DNA of 64,000 bases, from positions 124,001 to 188,000 of the forward strand of contig CAZHEF010000001.1 in NCBI GenBank assembly GCA_964531645.1, in the 5' to 3' direction. The notes below the pieces were generated by a model. The model was not told the origin of the DNA and ran no database searches. It saw only the letters and a program-made list of their open reading frames with translations. A program made the position numbers and the translations under genes. Below are positions 17,929-28,060 of the stretch, one piece after another (the first letter of the stretch is position 1; each line of letters starts with the position of its first letter). Source of the DNA: JBBIMS01 sp964531645 (GTDB lineage: Bacteria > Acidobacteriota > Aminicenantia > JBFLYD01 > JBBIMS01).

Positions 17929-20583
17929 TTGACTCAAACGAATAATAAATTTATAAATTCTTTGATGGAAGAATTAACTCCTTTAATGAAACAGTACAAT
18001 GAAATAAAAAAAGACTTCCCTGACTCTATTCTTTTGTTCAGGCTTGGTGATTTTTACGAGATGTTTGGTGAGGATGCAATTAAAGCATCAAAAATCCTTA
18101 ACATTGCTCTAACGACAAGGGATAGGGGTAAGGAAAATCCAGTTCCCATGTGCGGAGTCCCTTATCACTCTGTGGATATTTATATTTCAAGACTCCTAAA
18201 AGCAGGCTTTAAGGTTGCTATTTGCGAGCAGATGGAGGAGCCTGGACTTTCAAGGGGTCCTGTTAGAAGGGAGGTTACCAAAATTCTTACTCCCGGAACT
18301 GCCATAGAGATTGAAGATGTTCCATCGGAATTTTTGAAAATTTCCTCCATTATAAAGGGAGGAAATAGAATTGCCTTCTCTTATATTGACCTCCAAACAT
18401 GGGAAGCAAAATGTTCAGAACTTGACCTTGATAGCAAAATAAAACTGGAGGATTTGATTGCTCAGATAAACCCTAAAGAAATAATAGTGCCTAAATCCCA
18501 AGCGGAGGAAATTTCAAAGACTCTTTATCTGGAAGATGGATTCTCTCTAACAGAGCTTGAAGATACCTACTTTGATCCCTTCAAAGGAGAGATAAATCTC
18601 AAAAACCATCTCGGTGTTACTTCTCTGTATGGAATAGGTCTTTCAGGGAAACCACTTTTAATATCAAACCTATCAGCTCTTTTGCAATACTTAAAAGAGC
18701 TAAGAAGGGATGATTTAAGTTTTCTCAGGAGAATTTCCCTCCATTCTTATACTGATTTCATGATTCTTGACTCTGTTTGTATAAGAAATCTGGAGTTAAT
18801 AAAAAATATAAGGGATGGAAGCAAAGAGGGTTCTCTGTACGGAATTTTAGACATTACGAGAACTTCCTTAGGAAGCAGAATGTTGAAGGAATGGATACTT
18901 CATCCTTTACTTTTAAAAGAAGAGATAGAAAAAAGACTTGATGCAGTTGAGGAATTTCTATCAAATCATTCAAAAAGGAGAGAACTCGGGAAGATTTTTG
19001 ATGGAATTTCAGACCTTGAAAGACTCCTTTCTAAACTTGTTCTTAATGTTGCCAATCCACGGGATATAGTGGCACTGAAAAACTCAATTGCACCTTTCCC
19101 ATCCATAAAGAACCTTCTGGCTGATTTTAAATCAGAACTTGTAAAAGAAAAGATTTTTAGCTGGGATTCCCTTGAAGATGTTAAAGAAAAAATTGAAAGA
19201 GCAATTGTTGAAGACCCACCATCAGTTATTACAGAGGGTGGAATAATAAAGGAGGGATTTGATCCATCCATAGATGAATTGAGGAAACTCTCCAGGGAAG
19301 GGAAAGAATTCATTGCAAGGCTGGAGAAAAAGGAGAGGGAGAGAACAGGTATAAACTCCCTGAAAATCAAATACAACAAAGTCTTTGGTTACTCCATTGA
19401 AGTTACAAAGCCCAATCTTCATCTCGTCCCCCAAGACTATATAAGAAAGCAAACCCTTGTAAATGCTGAAAGATTTATAACAATGGAACTAAAAGAATGG
19501 GAAGAAAAGATTCTTTCTGCAGAAGAAAGAAGTAAAGAGCTTGAATATGAATTGTTCTTGAAAATCAGGGAAGAAATTGCAAGGGAGAGGGAGAGAATAC
19601 AGAGGACAGCAAAGATTATTGCAGAACTGGATTGTCTTTCTACCCTTGCTGAGGTTGCTTACCTCAGGAAATACTCAAAGCCAAAAATCCATGAGGGAGA
19701 AAAAATTTTAATAATAGAAGGCAGGCATCCTGTAATAGAAGCTCTTAGAAAAGAGGAACCCTTCATTCCCAATGATGCTGAGATAGATTGCGATGAGAAT
19801 CAGATACTTATAATTACAGGACCAAATATGGGTGGGAAATCAACATATTTAAGACAGATTGCCCTTATAGTAATAATGGCTCAGATAGGTTCTTTTGTCC
19901 CTGCAAAATCTGCTGAAATAGGAATAGTTGATAGAATATTCACAAGAATTGGAGCAACAGATTATCTTATAGCCGGGCAATCCACATTTCTCGTAGAAAT
20001 GCACGAATCCTCTTCAATCCTTCACAATGCAACAAGAAAAAGTCTCGTTCTTCTTGATGAGATAGGAAGAGGGACTTCAACCTTTGATGGAATATCCATA
20101 GCATGGGCTGTGATTGAATATGTTCATGAGAAACTTTTCTGCAGAACTCTTTTTGCAACCCATTACCACGAGCTGACAGAGCTTACCCAGACTTTAAAGA
20201 GGGCAAAGAATTTCCATGTTTCCGTTAAAGAAACAAAGGATGAAGTTATATTTTTGAGAAAGATAAAAGAGGGGCCATCAGACAGAAGCTTTGGGATCCA
20301 GGTGGCAAAACTTGCAGGAATTCCAAGGGAAGTAATTTTTCGTGCAAAAGACATACTCCTTGATCTCGAAAGAAAGGAAAGAGAAGAAATAAGCAAAAAA
20401 AGGTCTACAAGATTCAGAAGGGAAACTGATCCCAATCAGATTCCCCTTTTTCCAGAGCTTAGACAGGAGGAAAAAATCAAGAAGCTGAAAGAAAAACTTA
20501 GTTCAATTGATATAAATAAAATAACCCCCCTTCAGGCACTCCTAATTTTGAATGAGCTCAAAGATGAACTGGAGAGGGAATAG
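17929..20583 (+). CDS. mutS: DNA mismatch repair protein MutS
   Basis: Recognises mispaired bases and starts repair. 884 residues with the mismatch-binding domain I (RLGDFYEMFGEDA, including the Phe-x-Glu wedge), connector and core domains, and an ATPase domain with Walker A GPNMGGKST at 631-639 and Walker B LLDEIGRGTST near 707. A TTG start at 17929 gives the family's usual N-terminus; the next in-frame ATG at 17965 has no ribosome site but would also keep domain I intact. MutL is not in the window. Confidence 0.96.
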   Translation: MTQTNNKFINSLMEELTPLMKQYNEIKKDFPDSILLFRLGDFYEMFGEDAIKASKILNIALTTRDRGKENPVPMCGVPYHSVDIYISRLLKAGFKVAICEQMEEPGLSRGPVRREVTKILTPGTAIEIEDVPSEFLKISSIIKGGNRIAFSYIDLQTWEAKCSELDLDSKIKLEDLIAQINPKEIIVPKSQAEEISKTLYLEDGFSLTELEDTYFDPFKGEINLKNHLGVTSLYGIGLSGKPLLISNLSALLQYLKELRRDDLSFLRRISLHSYTDFMILDSVCIRNLELIKNIRDGSKEGSLYGILDITRTSLGSRMLKEWILHPLLLKEEIEKRLDAVEEFLSNHSKRRELGKIFDGISDLERLLSKLVLNVANPRDIVALKNSIAPFPSIKNLLADFKSELVKEKIFSWDSLEDVKEKIERAIVEDPPSVITEGGIIKEGFDPSIDELRKLSREGKEFIARLEKKERERTGINSLKIKYNKVFGYSIEVTKPNLHLVPQDYIRKQTLVNAERFITMELKEWEEKILSAEERSKELEYELFLKIREEIARERERIQRTAKIIAELDCLSTLAEVAYLRKYSKPKIHEGEKILIIEGRHPVIEALRKEEPFIPNDAEIDCDENQILIITGPNMGGKSTYLRQIALIVIMAQIGSFVPAKSAEIGIVDRIFTRIGATDYLIAGQSTFLVEMHESSSILHNATRKSLVLLDEIGRGTSTFDGISIAWAVIEYVHEKLFCRTLFATHYHELTELTQTLKRAKNFHVSVKETKDEVIFLRKIKEGPSDRSFGIQVAKLAGIPREVIFRAKDILLDLERKEREEISKKRSTRFRRETDPNQIPLFPELRQEEKIKKLKEKLSSIDINKITPLQALLILNELKDELERE

Positions 20584-20626
20584 TCATTTTAGGACTTATT
20601 ATTAGTTTTATGAAATTACCTTTTGT

Positions 20627-20743
20627 TTGAATAAATTCATCCAGCAAAGATTAGAAAATACCATTCACAGAAGCAGATCCGATGAGGAAATATCAAATTT
20701 AATTGATTTTGCTTTGGATATCGAATTTTCTATGATAAAATAA
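20627..20743 (+). other. short coding-like remnant downstream of mutS
   Basis: The 200-base gap after mutS holds an open frame of 38 residues beginning at TTG, with RSDEEISNLIDFALDIEF and a stop at 20743. Its composition looks coding, perhaps the tail or head of a lost gene, but I do not recognise it. Confidence 0.25.
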
Positions 20744-20785
20744 AAATTAATTGTTAATTTTAGAAATGATTTTTTTAGTTCTTGT

Positions 20786-23700
20786 ATGATTTATACCTTG
20801 ACCTGCACAGGAAAAAGAATTTTCAAGTTAATTAAGCAGACAATCATTTTCCTTTTATGTTTGATTCCTCTTCTTCAAGCTCAGCATAATGTTCGATTTC
20901 AGCACCTCTCAATTGAACATGGGCTTTCCCAGTATTCAGTGCATTGCATTATTCAGGACAAAAAAGGGTTTATGTGGTTTGGGACAGAAACAGGCTTGAA
21001 CAGATATGATGGCTATGAATTTACTATCTACAATCCTGAACTTGGAAACCCTAACAGCCTCAGCAACAATTGGATAAACGCATTATATGAAGATCGTTTT
21101 GGTTATTTATGGATTGGCACCGACAATGGTCTGAATAAGTTTGATAGAGAGACTGAAAGATTCACAAGATATTTTCACAGAGAGGATGACCCATATAGCC
21201 TGAGTAACAACAGAATTTTTTCCATCTACGAAGATAAATCTGGAAATTTATGGATTGGAACGGAAGACGGTTTAAATAGATTTGACTGGCAAACCGGGAG
21301 ATTCTACCATTACAAAAATAATCCTGAAGATCCCCAAAGCCTGAGTCACAATGCTGTCAGGGCTATATGCGAAGATGAAAAAGGAAATCTCTGGATTGGA
21401 ACATTTGGTGGAGGACTAAATAGATACGACCCGACTACAAACCAATTCACTCATTACAAGAGTAATTCCAAAAATCCTGATAGCTTGAGCGATGATCAAA
21501 TCCTATCCATCGCAATAGACTCCTCCGGAAACCTATGGATGGGAACTAGAGGCGGTGGGTTGAACAAATTTGACCCTTTAACAGGCAAATTTAAAAATTA
21601 TAAAAGCAATCCCAAAGACCCTAACAGTCTCAGCGATAACTGGATCAATTGTCTTTATGTTGATGAAAATGGGATCCTCTGGATAGGCACAAACAGTGGT
21701 GGTCTTAATATGTTTAACCCGAAAACCGAGAGATTTGTGGTTTATAAAAATGACCCCGCAGATCGGTTCTCCTTAAGCGGCAATAGAATTTTAACAGTCT
21801 ATAAAGACCGATCTGAAATATTATGGGTTGGATCATATGAAGGCGGGTTAAGTAAATACGCTATGAAAAAAGACTATTTCTTGCTATTTGAACCTAACCC
21901 AAATGACCCTCTCAGCCTGAGCTATTCTGCAGTCCGTTCATTCTATGAGACAGAAGATGGTATTCTGTGGGTAGGAACAGATGGTGGCGGGATAACAGTT
22001 TTTAATAGAAAGGAAGGGAAGACCATTTATTATAAATACAACCCAAATGATCCTTTCAGCTTGAGCAGTGATAGAGTCTTCTCTATAATAAGAGATGAAA
22101 CAGGAACTTTCTGGATTGGAACTTATGGTGGAGGACTCAACCGGTTTGAACCTAAAACCGGAAGATTTGTTCATTATCGACATAATCCAGGAAATCCTTT
22201 CAGTATCAGCGATGACAGAATCAGAACCATCTACCTTAGTAACTCAGGAGTTTTATGGATAGGAACGGATGGAGGAGGACTCAATAAATTTGATAGAAAA
22301 ACCAATAAATTCATCCGATATATTCATAATCCATATAAAAAGAACAGTCTAAGTAGTAATCGAGTATGGGCAATAAGAGAAGACAATTCCGGAATATTAT
22401 GGATAGGAACTTTCGGAGGTGGTCTTAACAAATTCGATCCAGAAAAGGAAGAATTTTCCCATTTTAAGCATGATCCTGAAAATCCAAATAGTTTAAGTAA
22501 TAACTATATTATGACACTTCATATGGATTCAAATGGTTATCTCTGGATTGGGACAAGCGCTGGCGGTCTAAACAAATTCGACCCTAAAAATGAACTTTTC
22601 ACCACTTACACTCGTAAAAAAGGCCTTCCAGATGATGTAATATATGGTATTCTTGAAGACAAAGAAGGAAATCTCTGGATAAGTTCAAATAAGGGAATAA
22701 TAAAATTCAATCCTCACAGAAAAGAGATAAAAAGCTATGATATGAACGATGGACTTCAATCCAATGAGTTCAATGGCGGATCATATTTTAAGAGTAAGAC
22801 TGGCTGGATGTATTTTGGAGGGCCTAAAGGTTTCAATGCATTTTTACCTGAAAATGTCAAAGAAAGCTCCTACATTCCATCCATAGTGATAACAGATTTC
22901 AAGATCTTCGGCAAATCTGTGCCAACAGGAAGAACTTCTGCCGGAAGAGTAATTCTTGAAAAATCAATCACCGAAACTGATTACATAAAACTATCACATA
23001 AAGACCGTGTAATCTCTTTTTCTTTTACTGCCCTTGACTATACTGCTCCTGAAAACAATCAATATGCTTATATGATGAAAGGAATTGATAATGACTGGAA
23101 CTATGTTGGAAAAAGTCGCTATGCCAACTACAATAACATTCCACCAGGCAAATATGTTTTCAGGGTAAAGGGAACAAACAGCGATGGGGTCTGGAATGAA
23201 GAGGGCATATTATTGAAGATAGAGATCGCTCCACCTTTCTGGAAAACATGGTGGTTTTATCTGACATCTGGTTTATTTGTTTTATTTACTTTATTTGGAA
23301 TATATCTATTAAGAATTAGCCAGCTCCATAGAGCCAAGGAAAAATTAGAAGCATTGGTTAATGAAAAAACCAAACAATTAGCAGAAGCCAATAAAAAATT
23401 GGAATTACTCTCAACTACTGATGAATTAACGGGCATACCTAACTACCGAAAATTCAAGGAATTTTTCCAGCGTGAATGGCTAAGAGCTATTCGAAATAAA
23501 ACCCCAATAGCTGTGATTTTAATTGACATAGATAATTTCAAGCTCTACAACGATACTTATGGACATCAAGCTGGAGATATTTGTTTGAGAAGAATTGCTG
23601 AGGCGATATATGAAAATGTCAAACGACCGGGTGACATGGCCGCGCGTTATGGCGGAGAAGAATTTATCATTGTCCTATCGGAAACGGATTCCTTTGGAGC

Positions 23701-23929
23701 TTTCACCGTGGCAGAAAGAATAAGAAAACAAGTTGAATCACTGAAAATTTCCCATGAAAAGTCGGCTGTCTCTGATGTCGTTACCATTAGCCTTGGCTAT
23801 GCCACGGCAATTCCGAATGGAGAGATTGTGGCAGATTGGATGATTAACCTTGCTGATCAGGCATTATATGAAGCCAAAAAAAATGGTAAGAATCAAACTT
23901 GCGAAGCGATTAGTTCTATTTTAAAGTGA
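20786..23929 (+). CDS. two-component-regulator propeller sensor diguanylate cyclase
   Basis: Transmembrane c-di-GMP synthase of 1047 residues. A signal peptide (about 1-32) is followed by fourteen LWIGT-x-x-GGLN-type blade motifs, enough for two seven-bladed propellers, then a Y_Y_Y domain near 725-812, one transmembrane helix near 820-843, a coiled coil and a GGDEF domain. The active site is GGEEF at 956-960, and an RxxD inhibitory site (R947 to D950) lies five residues before it, so product inhibition is expected. Hybrid sensors of this design more often carry a histidine kinase. The next gene encodes a PilZ protein, a likely receptor. The ligand is unknown. Confidence 0.92.
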   Translation: MIYTLTCTGKRIFKLIKQTIIFLLCLIPLLQAQHNVRFQHLSIEHGLSQYSVHCIIQDKKGFMWFGTETGLNRYDGYEFTIYNPELGNPNSLSNNWINALYEDRFGYLWIGTDNGLNKFDRETERFTRYFHREDDPYSLSNNRIFSIYEDKSGNLWIGTEDGLNRFDWQTGRFYHYKNNPEDPQSLSHNAVRAICEDEKGNLWIGTFGGGLNRYDPTTNQFTHYKSNSKNPDSLSDDQILSIAIDSSGNLWMGTRGGGLNKFDPLTGKFKNYKSNPKDPNSLSDNWINCLYVDENGILWIGTNSGGLNMFNPKTERFVVYKNDPADRFSLSGNRILTVYKDRSEILWVGSYEGGLSKYAMKKDYFLLFEPNPNDPLSLSYSAVRSFYETEDGILWVGTDGGGITVFNRKEGKTIYYKYNPNDPFSLSSDRVFSIIRDETGTFWIGTYGGGLNRFEPKTGRFVHYRHNPGNPFSISDDRIRTIYLSNSGVLWIGTDGGGLNKFDRKTNKFIRYIHNPYKKNSLSSNRVWAIREDNSGILWIGTFGGGLNKFDPEKEEFSHFKHDPENPNSLSNNYIMTLHMDSNGYLWIGTSAGGLNKFDPKNELFTTYTRKKGLPDDVIYGILEDKEGNLWISSNKGIIKFNPHRKEIKSYDMNDGLQSNEFNGGSYFKSKTGWMYFGGPKGFNAFLPENVKESSYIPSIVITDFKIFGKSVPTGRTSAGRVILEKSITETDYIKLSHKDRVISFSFTALDYTAPENNQYAYMMKGIDNDWNYVGKSRYANYNNIPPGKYVFRVKGTNSDGVWNEEGILLKIEIAPPFWKTWWFYLTSGLFVLFTLFGIYLLRISQLHRAKEKLEALVNEKTKQLAEANKKLELLSTTDELTGIPNYRKFKEFFQREWLRAIRNKTPIAVILIDIDNFKLYNDTYGHQAGDICLRRIAEAIYENVKRPGDMAARYGGEEFIIVLSETDSFGAFTVAERIRKQVESLKISHEKSAVSDVVTISLGYATAIPNGEIVADWMINLADQALYEAKKNGKNQTCEAISSILK

Positions 23930-23976
23930 TGATGAAACAATATTCCTGGATTGAAATTAATATAGAGTGAGGATAT

Positions 23977-24672
23977 ATGAATAAGAATCAAAAAGTTTTG
24001 AATTTAGTGTTGATAGTTAGGGACGATTCTGACAGAGCCTTTTATGGATCTCTTCTGGCTACTTATCAAGACATCTCCCTTGAATCATACACCTCTCTTC
24101 AGCAATTCTGGGAAAGTCTTGAAGACAGACTCTATTCAGGAGTCTTAATCGACCTTCATACTCTTATCATCTCGTCAACCTCAGAAAAAGAATTTTATTA
24201 TTCAATCCGCAAAGGCTTTCCTGTGATCAGGCTAAACAGAAGTGCTGACAAAAAAGAGCTGGATTTTTTTATTGAAGAGCAAAAGGCAAGAGCCCTAAAA
24301 GGTAAAGAACTTCTGGATTATTTCATATATAATCTGTGCGCCAGCAGAAGTGCCAGGAAAATCAGAAGACATGCAAGAAAGAATTTATATTTCAATGTTA
24401 ATTTGCATTTTACTGATGGACATTCTATAAAAACGAACCTTTTGGACCTCTCCCAAGGGGGTTGTTTTGTTCTGACCAACGAAGAGCCTCCCGCAGATAA
24501 AATTGTCTATCTTATTATCAATGAATTGACAGACAAAACACCCATCCCTGCTGAAGTAAAATGGAATGTCCCGTGGGGGAAGACCATAAAACATCTGCCT
24601 GGGCTTGGGCTGGCATTTAAAAAAATGTTAACCAGTCAGATAGAAGAAATTAAGAAAGCACTCGAGTCTTAA
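23977..24672 (+). CDS. PilZ domain protein with N-terminal receiver-like domain
   Basis: 231 residues. The C-terminal PilZ domain shows both c-di-GMP binding motifs: RxxxR at R130-R134 and DxSxxG at D157, S159 and G162, with PGLGLAF near the end. The first 110 residues look like a degenerate receiver domain (LVIVRDDSDRAFY, VLIDLHTL) without a clear set of acidic-pocket residues. It lies 47 bases after the diguanylate cyclase on the same strand, so synthase and receptor are probably co-transcribed. Confidence 0.85.
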   Translation: MNKNQKVLNLVLIVRDDSDRAFYGSLLATYQDISLESYTSLQQFWESLEDRLYSGVLIDLHTLIISSTSEKEFYYSIRKGFPVIRLNRSADKKELDFFIEEQKARALKGKELLDYFIYNLCASRSARKIRRHARKNLYFNVNLHFTDGHSIKTNLLDLSQGGCFVLTNEEPPADKIVYLIINELTDKTPIPAEVKWNVPWGKTIKHLPGLGLAFKKMLTSQIEEIKKALES

Positions 24673-24828
24673 ACATAATCATATAGTCTTTAATTAGTGT
24701 AGGATTTATAATTGAAAGTGAAAGAGGGGTTGAGAGTTAAAGAAAGGTTTTTATAAAAAGATATTTTGATTTCTGGTATTGATTTTGAATGAATTCTTCT
24801 TTGATTATTTAATAGTTCAGAAATTCAA

Positions 24829-24858
24829 TTGACAATAAATTTTGAAATAAATTAAAAT
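24829..24858 (+). promoter_or_regulatory. sigma70-type promoter of the cytochrome/porin pair
   Basis: TTGACA at 24829-24834, an 18-base spacer and TAAAAT at 24853-24858. A 10-base tandem duplication (TTATATGTAG twice) covers the start-site region just after it, followed by a strong AAGGAGGT ribosome site five bases before the ATG at 24896. Confidence 0.65.
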
Positions 24859-24895
24859 TATATGTAGTTATATGTAGTAATGAAGGAGGTTATGG

Positions 24896-25786
24896 ATGAG
24901 TTTGCAGAAAGTTTCTTTATGTATTGCCTCTGCCTCCGCCATTCTCCTCTGGTTCTTATTCTCAAACCCTCTAAAAGTATCAGCTCAGGGAGAATATGCA
25001 GGTATTGAACAATGCGCCATGTGTCATGAAGATATTGTAAAGTCCTTTAAAGCCTCAATCCACGGCAAAAAAGGTTTTGAACTCCGCTCTGATAAAGCCT
25101 GTGAAACCTGCCACGGTCCCAGCGCTGCCCATGTCGAAGCAGGAGGAGATAAGACAAAAATCCAGATTATAAAAGCTCTTTCTGCTGAAGAGAAATCAGA
25201 TATGTGTCTCCAGTGTCATGAAAGAGGAACACAGATGTTTTGGAATGGAGGTGCTCATGAGTTAAGGGGTTTAAGCTGTCTAACCTGTCATTCTGTCCAT
25301 CATCCAAAGGATGAAAAAGCCCAGTTAATTTCAAAAGAATCCGAACTTTGCTTTGATTGCCACAAGAAAAACAGATCTCAATTTTTGAGAGCATCCCATC
25401 ATCCCATCAGAGAAGGAAAAATGAACTGTTCTGATTGTCATAATCCCCATGGAACCCAGACAGAAAAACTGATCTCTGCCAATTCGATTACCGAAAAGTG
25501 TTATGAATGCCACACTGAAAAAAGAGGTCCTTTTCTCTGGGAACATGTTCCAGTTAGAGAAGATTGTTCAAACTGCCACGAACCTCATGGAACAAACCAT
25601 ATCAAAATGCTCAATGCAAAAATGCCATTCCTCTGCCAGAGATGTCATTCAGACCAAAGACATCCTGGAACCATTTACGACCAGACCCAGATTGTCTCCA
25701 ACAGGTTATTTAACAGATCTTGTACCAACTGTCACTCCACAATCCATGGATCCAATCATCCATCAGGAAAAACATTCTTGAGATAA
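24896..25786 (+). CDS. DmsE/MtrA-family periplasmic decaheme c-type cytochrome
   Basis: 296 residues with a signal peptide ending near SAQG and exactly ten CxxCH haem-binding motifs (CAMCH, CETCH, CLQCH, CLTCH, CFDCH, CSDCH, CYECH, CSNCH, CQRCH, CTNCH). Length and haem count match MtrA/DmsE, which plug into an outer-membrane barrel and carry electrons across the outer membrane. The barrel gene follows six to twelve bases later. Neither a quinol-oxidising CymA-like partner nor an extracellular MtrC-like cytochrome is present here. Confidence 0.95.
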   Translation: MSLQKVSLCIASASAILLWFLFSNPLKVSAQGEYAGIEQCAMCHEDIVKSFKASIHGKKGFELRSDKACETCHGPSAAHVEAGGDKTKIQIIKALSAEEKSDMCLQCHERGTQMFWNGGAHELRGLSCLTCHSVHHPKDEKAQLISKESELCFDCHKKNRSQFLRASHHPIREGKMNCSDCHNPHGTQTEKLISANSITEKCYECHTEKRGPFLWEHVPVREDCSNCHEPHGTNHIKMLNAKMPFLCQRCHSDQRHPGTIYDQTQIVSNRLFNRSCTNCHSTIHGSNHPSGKTFLR

Positions 25787-25798
25787 GGAGGTGTGAAA

Positions 25799-27979
25799 AT
25801 GAAAAAAGCTTTTTTAATTTTGTTAACATTTGTATTTTTCATTGGATTCTCCGGTGCAGGTCTTTTTGCTGAAGAGAAAGAAGAAACAAAGGTGAATGGC
25901 AAAATAGTCACAGGTGCTCAAGATATTCAGGTTGATGCGAAATCTTCAAAATTCTTTGAATACAGAGATGTTCCAAGGGGGTTCACATTTGGAGTCTTTA
26001 ATGTCAATATTGAAAATGGGAATAGATATTTTAACTTCAACTTTACCAATTTGAAGCAGAGGGATGGAAGATACAACCTCAATTTTGGAGAGTATGGGAA
26101 GTTAGATTTAAATTTCCTATGGGACAAAACTCCTCACAGATTCAGCTTTGACGGGAAGACTCTCTATGTAGGTAGAGAGGAAGGCGGGGTCTACTATTAC
26201 ACCCTTTCTGACCAGATTCAACTCGATGCCCAGAATGCTCCCACCATTACAGATACAAGAAAACTTATCTCCAGTTTTCTAACAGGAGCTCAGGAAAAAG
26301 GTCTTGAGCTTATAAGAAATAAAGGAGTTCTTGACATTAAATTTACTCCTTCAGTTCCATTAACATTAAGAATTAATGCCCAAAGAGAGACAAGAAATGG
26401 AACAAGACCTTTCGGAGCATCATTTGGATTCAATCATGTTGTTGAAGTTCCAGAGCCAATTGATTATAAGACATCCAATGTTAATTTCAATGCAGAGTAT
26501 TCGAAAAAATGGGGAACAGTAGTTGCTGGATTTAATTATTCAAATTTTGATAATAACCTTCAGACACTTATATGGGATAACCCCTTCAGATTAACTGACA
26601 ACCCTAAAGGCTCTTATATTAACGGCGATTCGAGTGCCTTCGGAAGAATGGCTCTTTCCCCAGACAACTCTGCAAATCAATTCTATTTTAAAGGCTCTAT
26701 CAAACCTTTGAAGAACGCAAGGATAAACGTCTCGATCTCCTTTGGAACTTTCACTCAGGATGAGAAACTCCTTCCTTATACAATTAATACAGTTCTTACC
26801 TCCTACGATTCAGGCGCTTTAAACCCTCCGAGGGATACTGCAAAAGCAGAAGCTGATATTGCTTCAATCGATTTAAGCCTTAACACTAAAATAATTGAAA
26901 ATCTTTGTTTTAATGCTGGCTACAGTTCTTACGATTTCAAAAATAAAACTGAAGAATTGCATCTCCCGGGATATACAAGATTTGATCAGTCATGGGTCTC
27001 AGCAGTATCCGTTGAACCCTATAGCTTCAAGAGAGAAAAATACTATGGAGAGCTTACTTATAATTTCCTGAAAAAAGCCTTTCTTAAACTTGGCCTTACT
27101 TCCTCAAGCATTGAAAGAGAGCTTGGGCATGAGGATGAAGGAAAGAGTGATGAGACAGCCTATCACGCCTCTATTGACTCCAATCTTACAGACTGGCTAC
27201 TTTTTAGAATTTCTTATCTGAGCTCTTCGAGAGAATGGTCTCTTGATGATGTAAAGAAAATTTATCCAACCTTCAATTTTAAGAGATACCATGAAGCTAC
27301 AAGGGACAGAGAGGGACTGAATCTTCTTGTTTCATTTTCTCCTATTGCAAATCTTGACCTTTCTGCTTCCTACATGCAAGGTAAAGATGATTATACAAAA
27401 TCTGAATACGGTTTGAGGAATCAAGATTTCACAAATTATTCCTTTGACCTTTCTTATATCTTGAAAAAAGGGAGTTCATTGTATGTATTTTACTCCAATG
27501 AAGTATATAAAGGAGTCCAGAGGTCAAGGCAGTCTGGTGCAACCTATTCAATAGATGTTCGAGATGACTGGTCTGCTGAGCTGAAGGATACAATTGATTC
27601 TTACGGAGCTGGAATCAACGCAGTTCTCAAAAAGAATAAACTCAATTTTGATCTTTCCTACATTTACTCAAAAGCTGACGGAACATCCTTTCTTGACTCC
27701 CCTCCCGGAAGAACTGCTGGCCCTGACCTTGCAGTTAATTTCAAAAAGAAGATAGATACAACAACCCTTCAGAGCATAAGAGCAAAATTGCTATGGAAGT
27801 TGCAACCTCGCGTGACCATGGCAATAGGTTACTGGTATGAGCAATATGGCCTTGAGGATATTACTCGTAATGACTTAAAAGTGGATATGCTTCTGACTGG
27901 AATGGCAATGTATCTTGGCGCCCTTGAACCCGGGTACAAGTATCATACTGGTTTTGTAAAATTAATATATTCTTTCTGA
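25799..27979 (+). CDS. MtrB/PioB-family decaheme-associated outer-membrane barrel
   Basis: 726-residue porin sheath for the cytochrome encoded just before it. A signal peptide (about 1-24) is followed by alternating amphipathic beta strands over the whole length, ending in Phe (KLIYSF), the signal for outer-membrane insertion. Shewanella MtrB has an N-terminal CxxC; here only one cysteine is seen in the mature protein. The ATG at 25799 with GGAGG at seven bases is preferred to a GTG six bases upstream. Confidence 0.9.
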   Translation: MKKAFLILLTFVFFIGFSGAGLFAEEKEETKVNGKIVTGAQDIQVDAKSSKFFEYRDVPRGFTFGVFNVNIENGNRYFNFNFTNLKQRDGRYNLNFGEYGKLDLNFLWDKTPHRFSFDGKTLYVGREEGGVYYYTLSDQIQLDAQNAPTITDTRKLISSFLTGAQEKGLELIRNKGVLDIKFTPSVPLTLRINAQRETRNGTRPFGASFGFNHVVEVPEPIDYKTSNVNFNAEYSKKWGTVVAGFNYSNFDNNLQTLIWDNPFRLTDNPKGSYINGDSSAFGRMALSPDNSANQFYFKGSIKPLKNARINVSISFGTFTQDEKLLPYTINTVLTSYDSGALNPPRDTAKAEADIASIDLSLNTKIIENLCFNAGYSSYDFKNKTEELHLPGYTRFDQSWVSAVSVEPYSFKREKYYGELTYNFLKKAFLKLGLTSSSIERELGHEDEGKSDETAYHASIDSNLTDWLLFRISYLSSSREWSLDDVKKIYPTFNFKRYHEATRDREGLNLLVSFSPIANLDLSASYMQGKDDYTKSEYGLRNQDFTNYSFDLSYILKKGSSLYVFYSNEVYKGVQRSRQSGATYSIDVRDDWSAELKDTIDSYGAGINAVLKKNKLNFDLSYIYSKADGTSFLDSPPGRTAGPDLAVNFKKKIDTTTLQSIRAKLLWKLQPRVTMAIGYWYEQYGLEDITRNDLKVDMLLTGMAMYLGALEPGYKYHTGFVKLIYSF

Positions 27980-27999
27980 GATTTTCGGGATAAGATTTT

Positions 28000-28036
28000 G
28001 GGCAAGGGGTAAACTTCCTGCCCCTTTTATTTTGCA
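28000..28036 (+). terminator. rho-independent terminator after the porin gene
   Basis: GGGCA and TGCCC form a hairpin around an imperfect inner stem and are followed by CTTTTATTTT. It lies about 20 bases after the barrel stop. Confidence 0.55.
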
Positions 28037-28060
28037 ATTTAGTCCCTAACTCTGTCCATT

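Noticed and set aside
20786..23929. Propeller repeats as a possible DNA tandem repeat or CRISPR-like array
   Set aside because: The DNA copies differ widely while the LWIGT-GGLN protein motif is kept, so they are protein blades in a single open frame.
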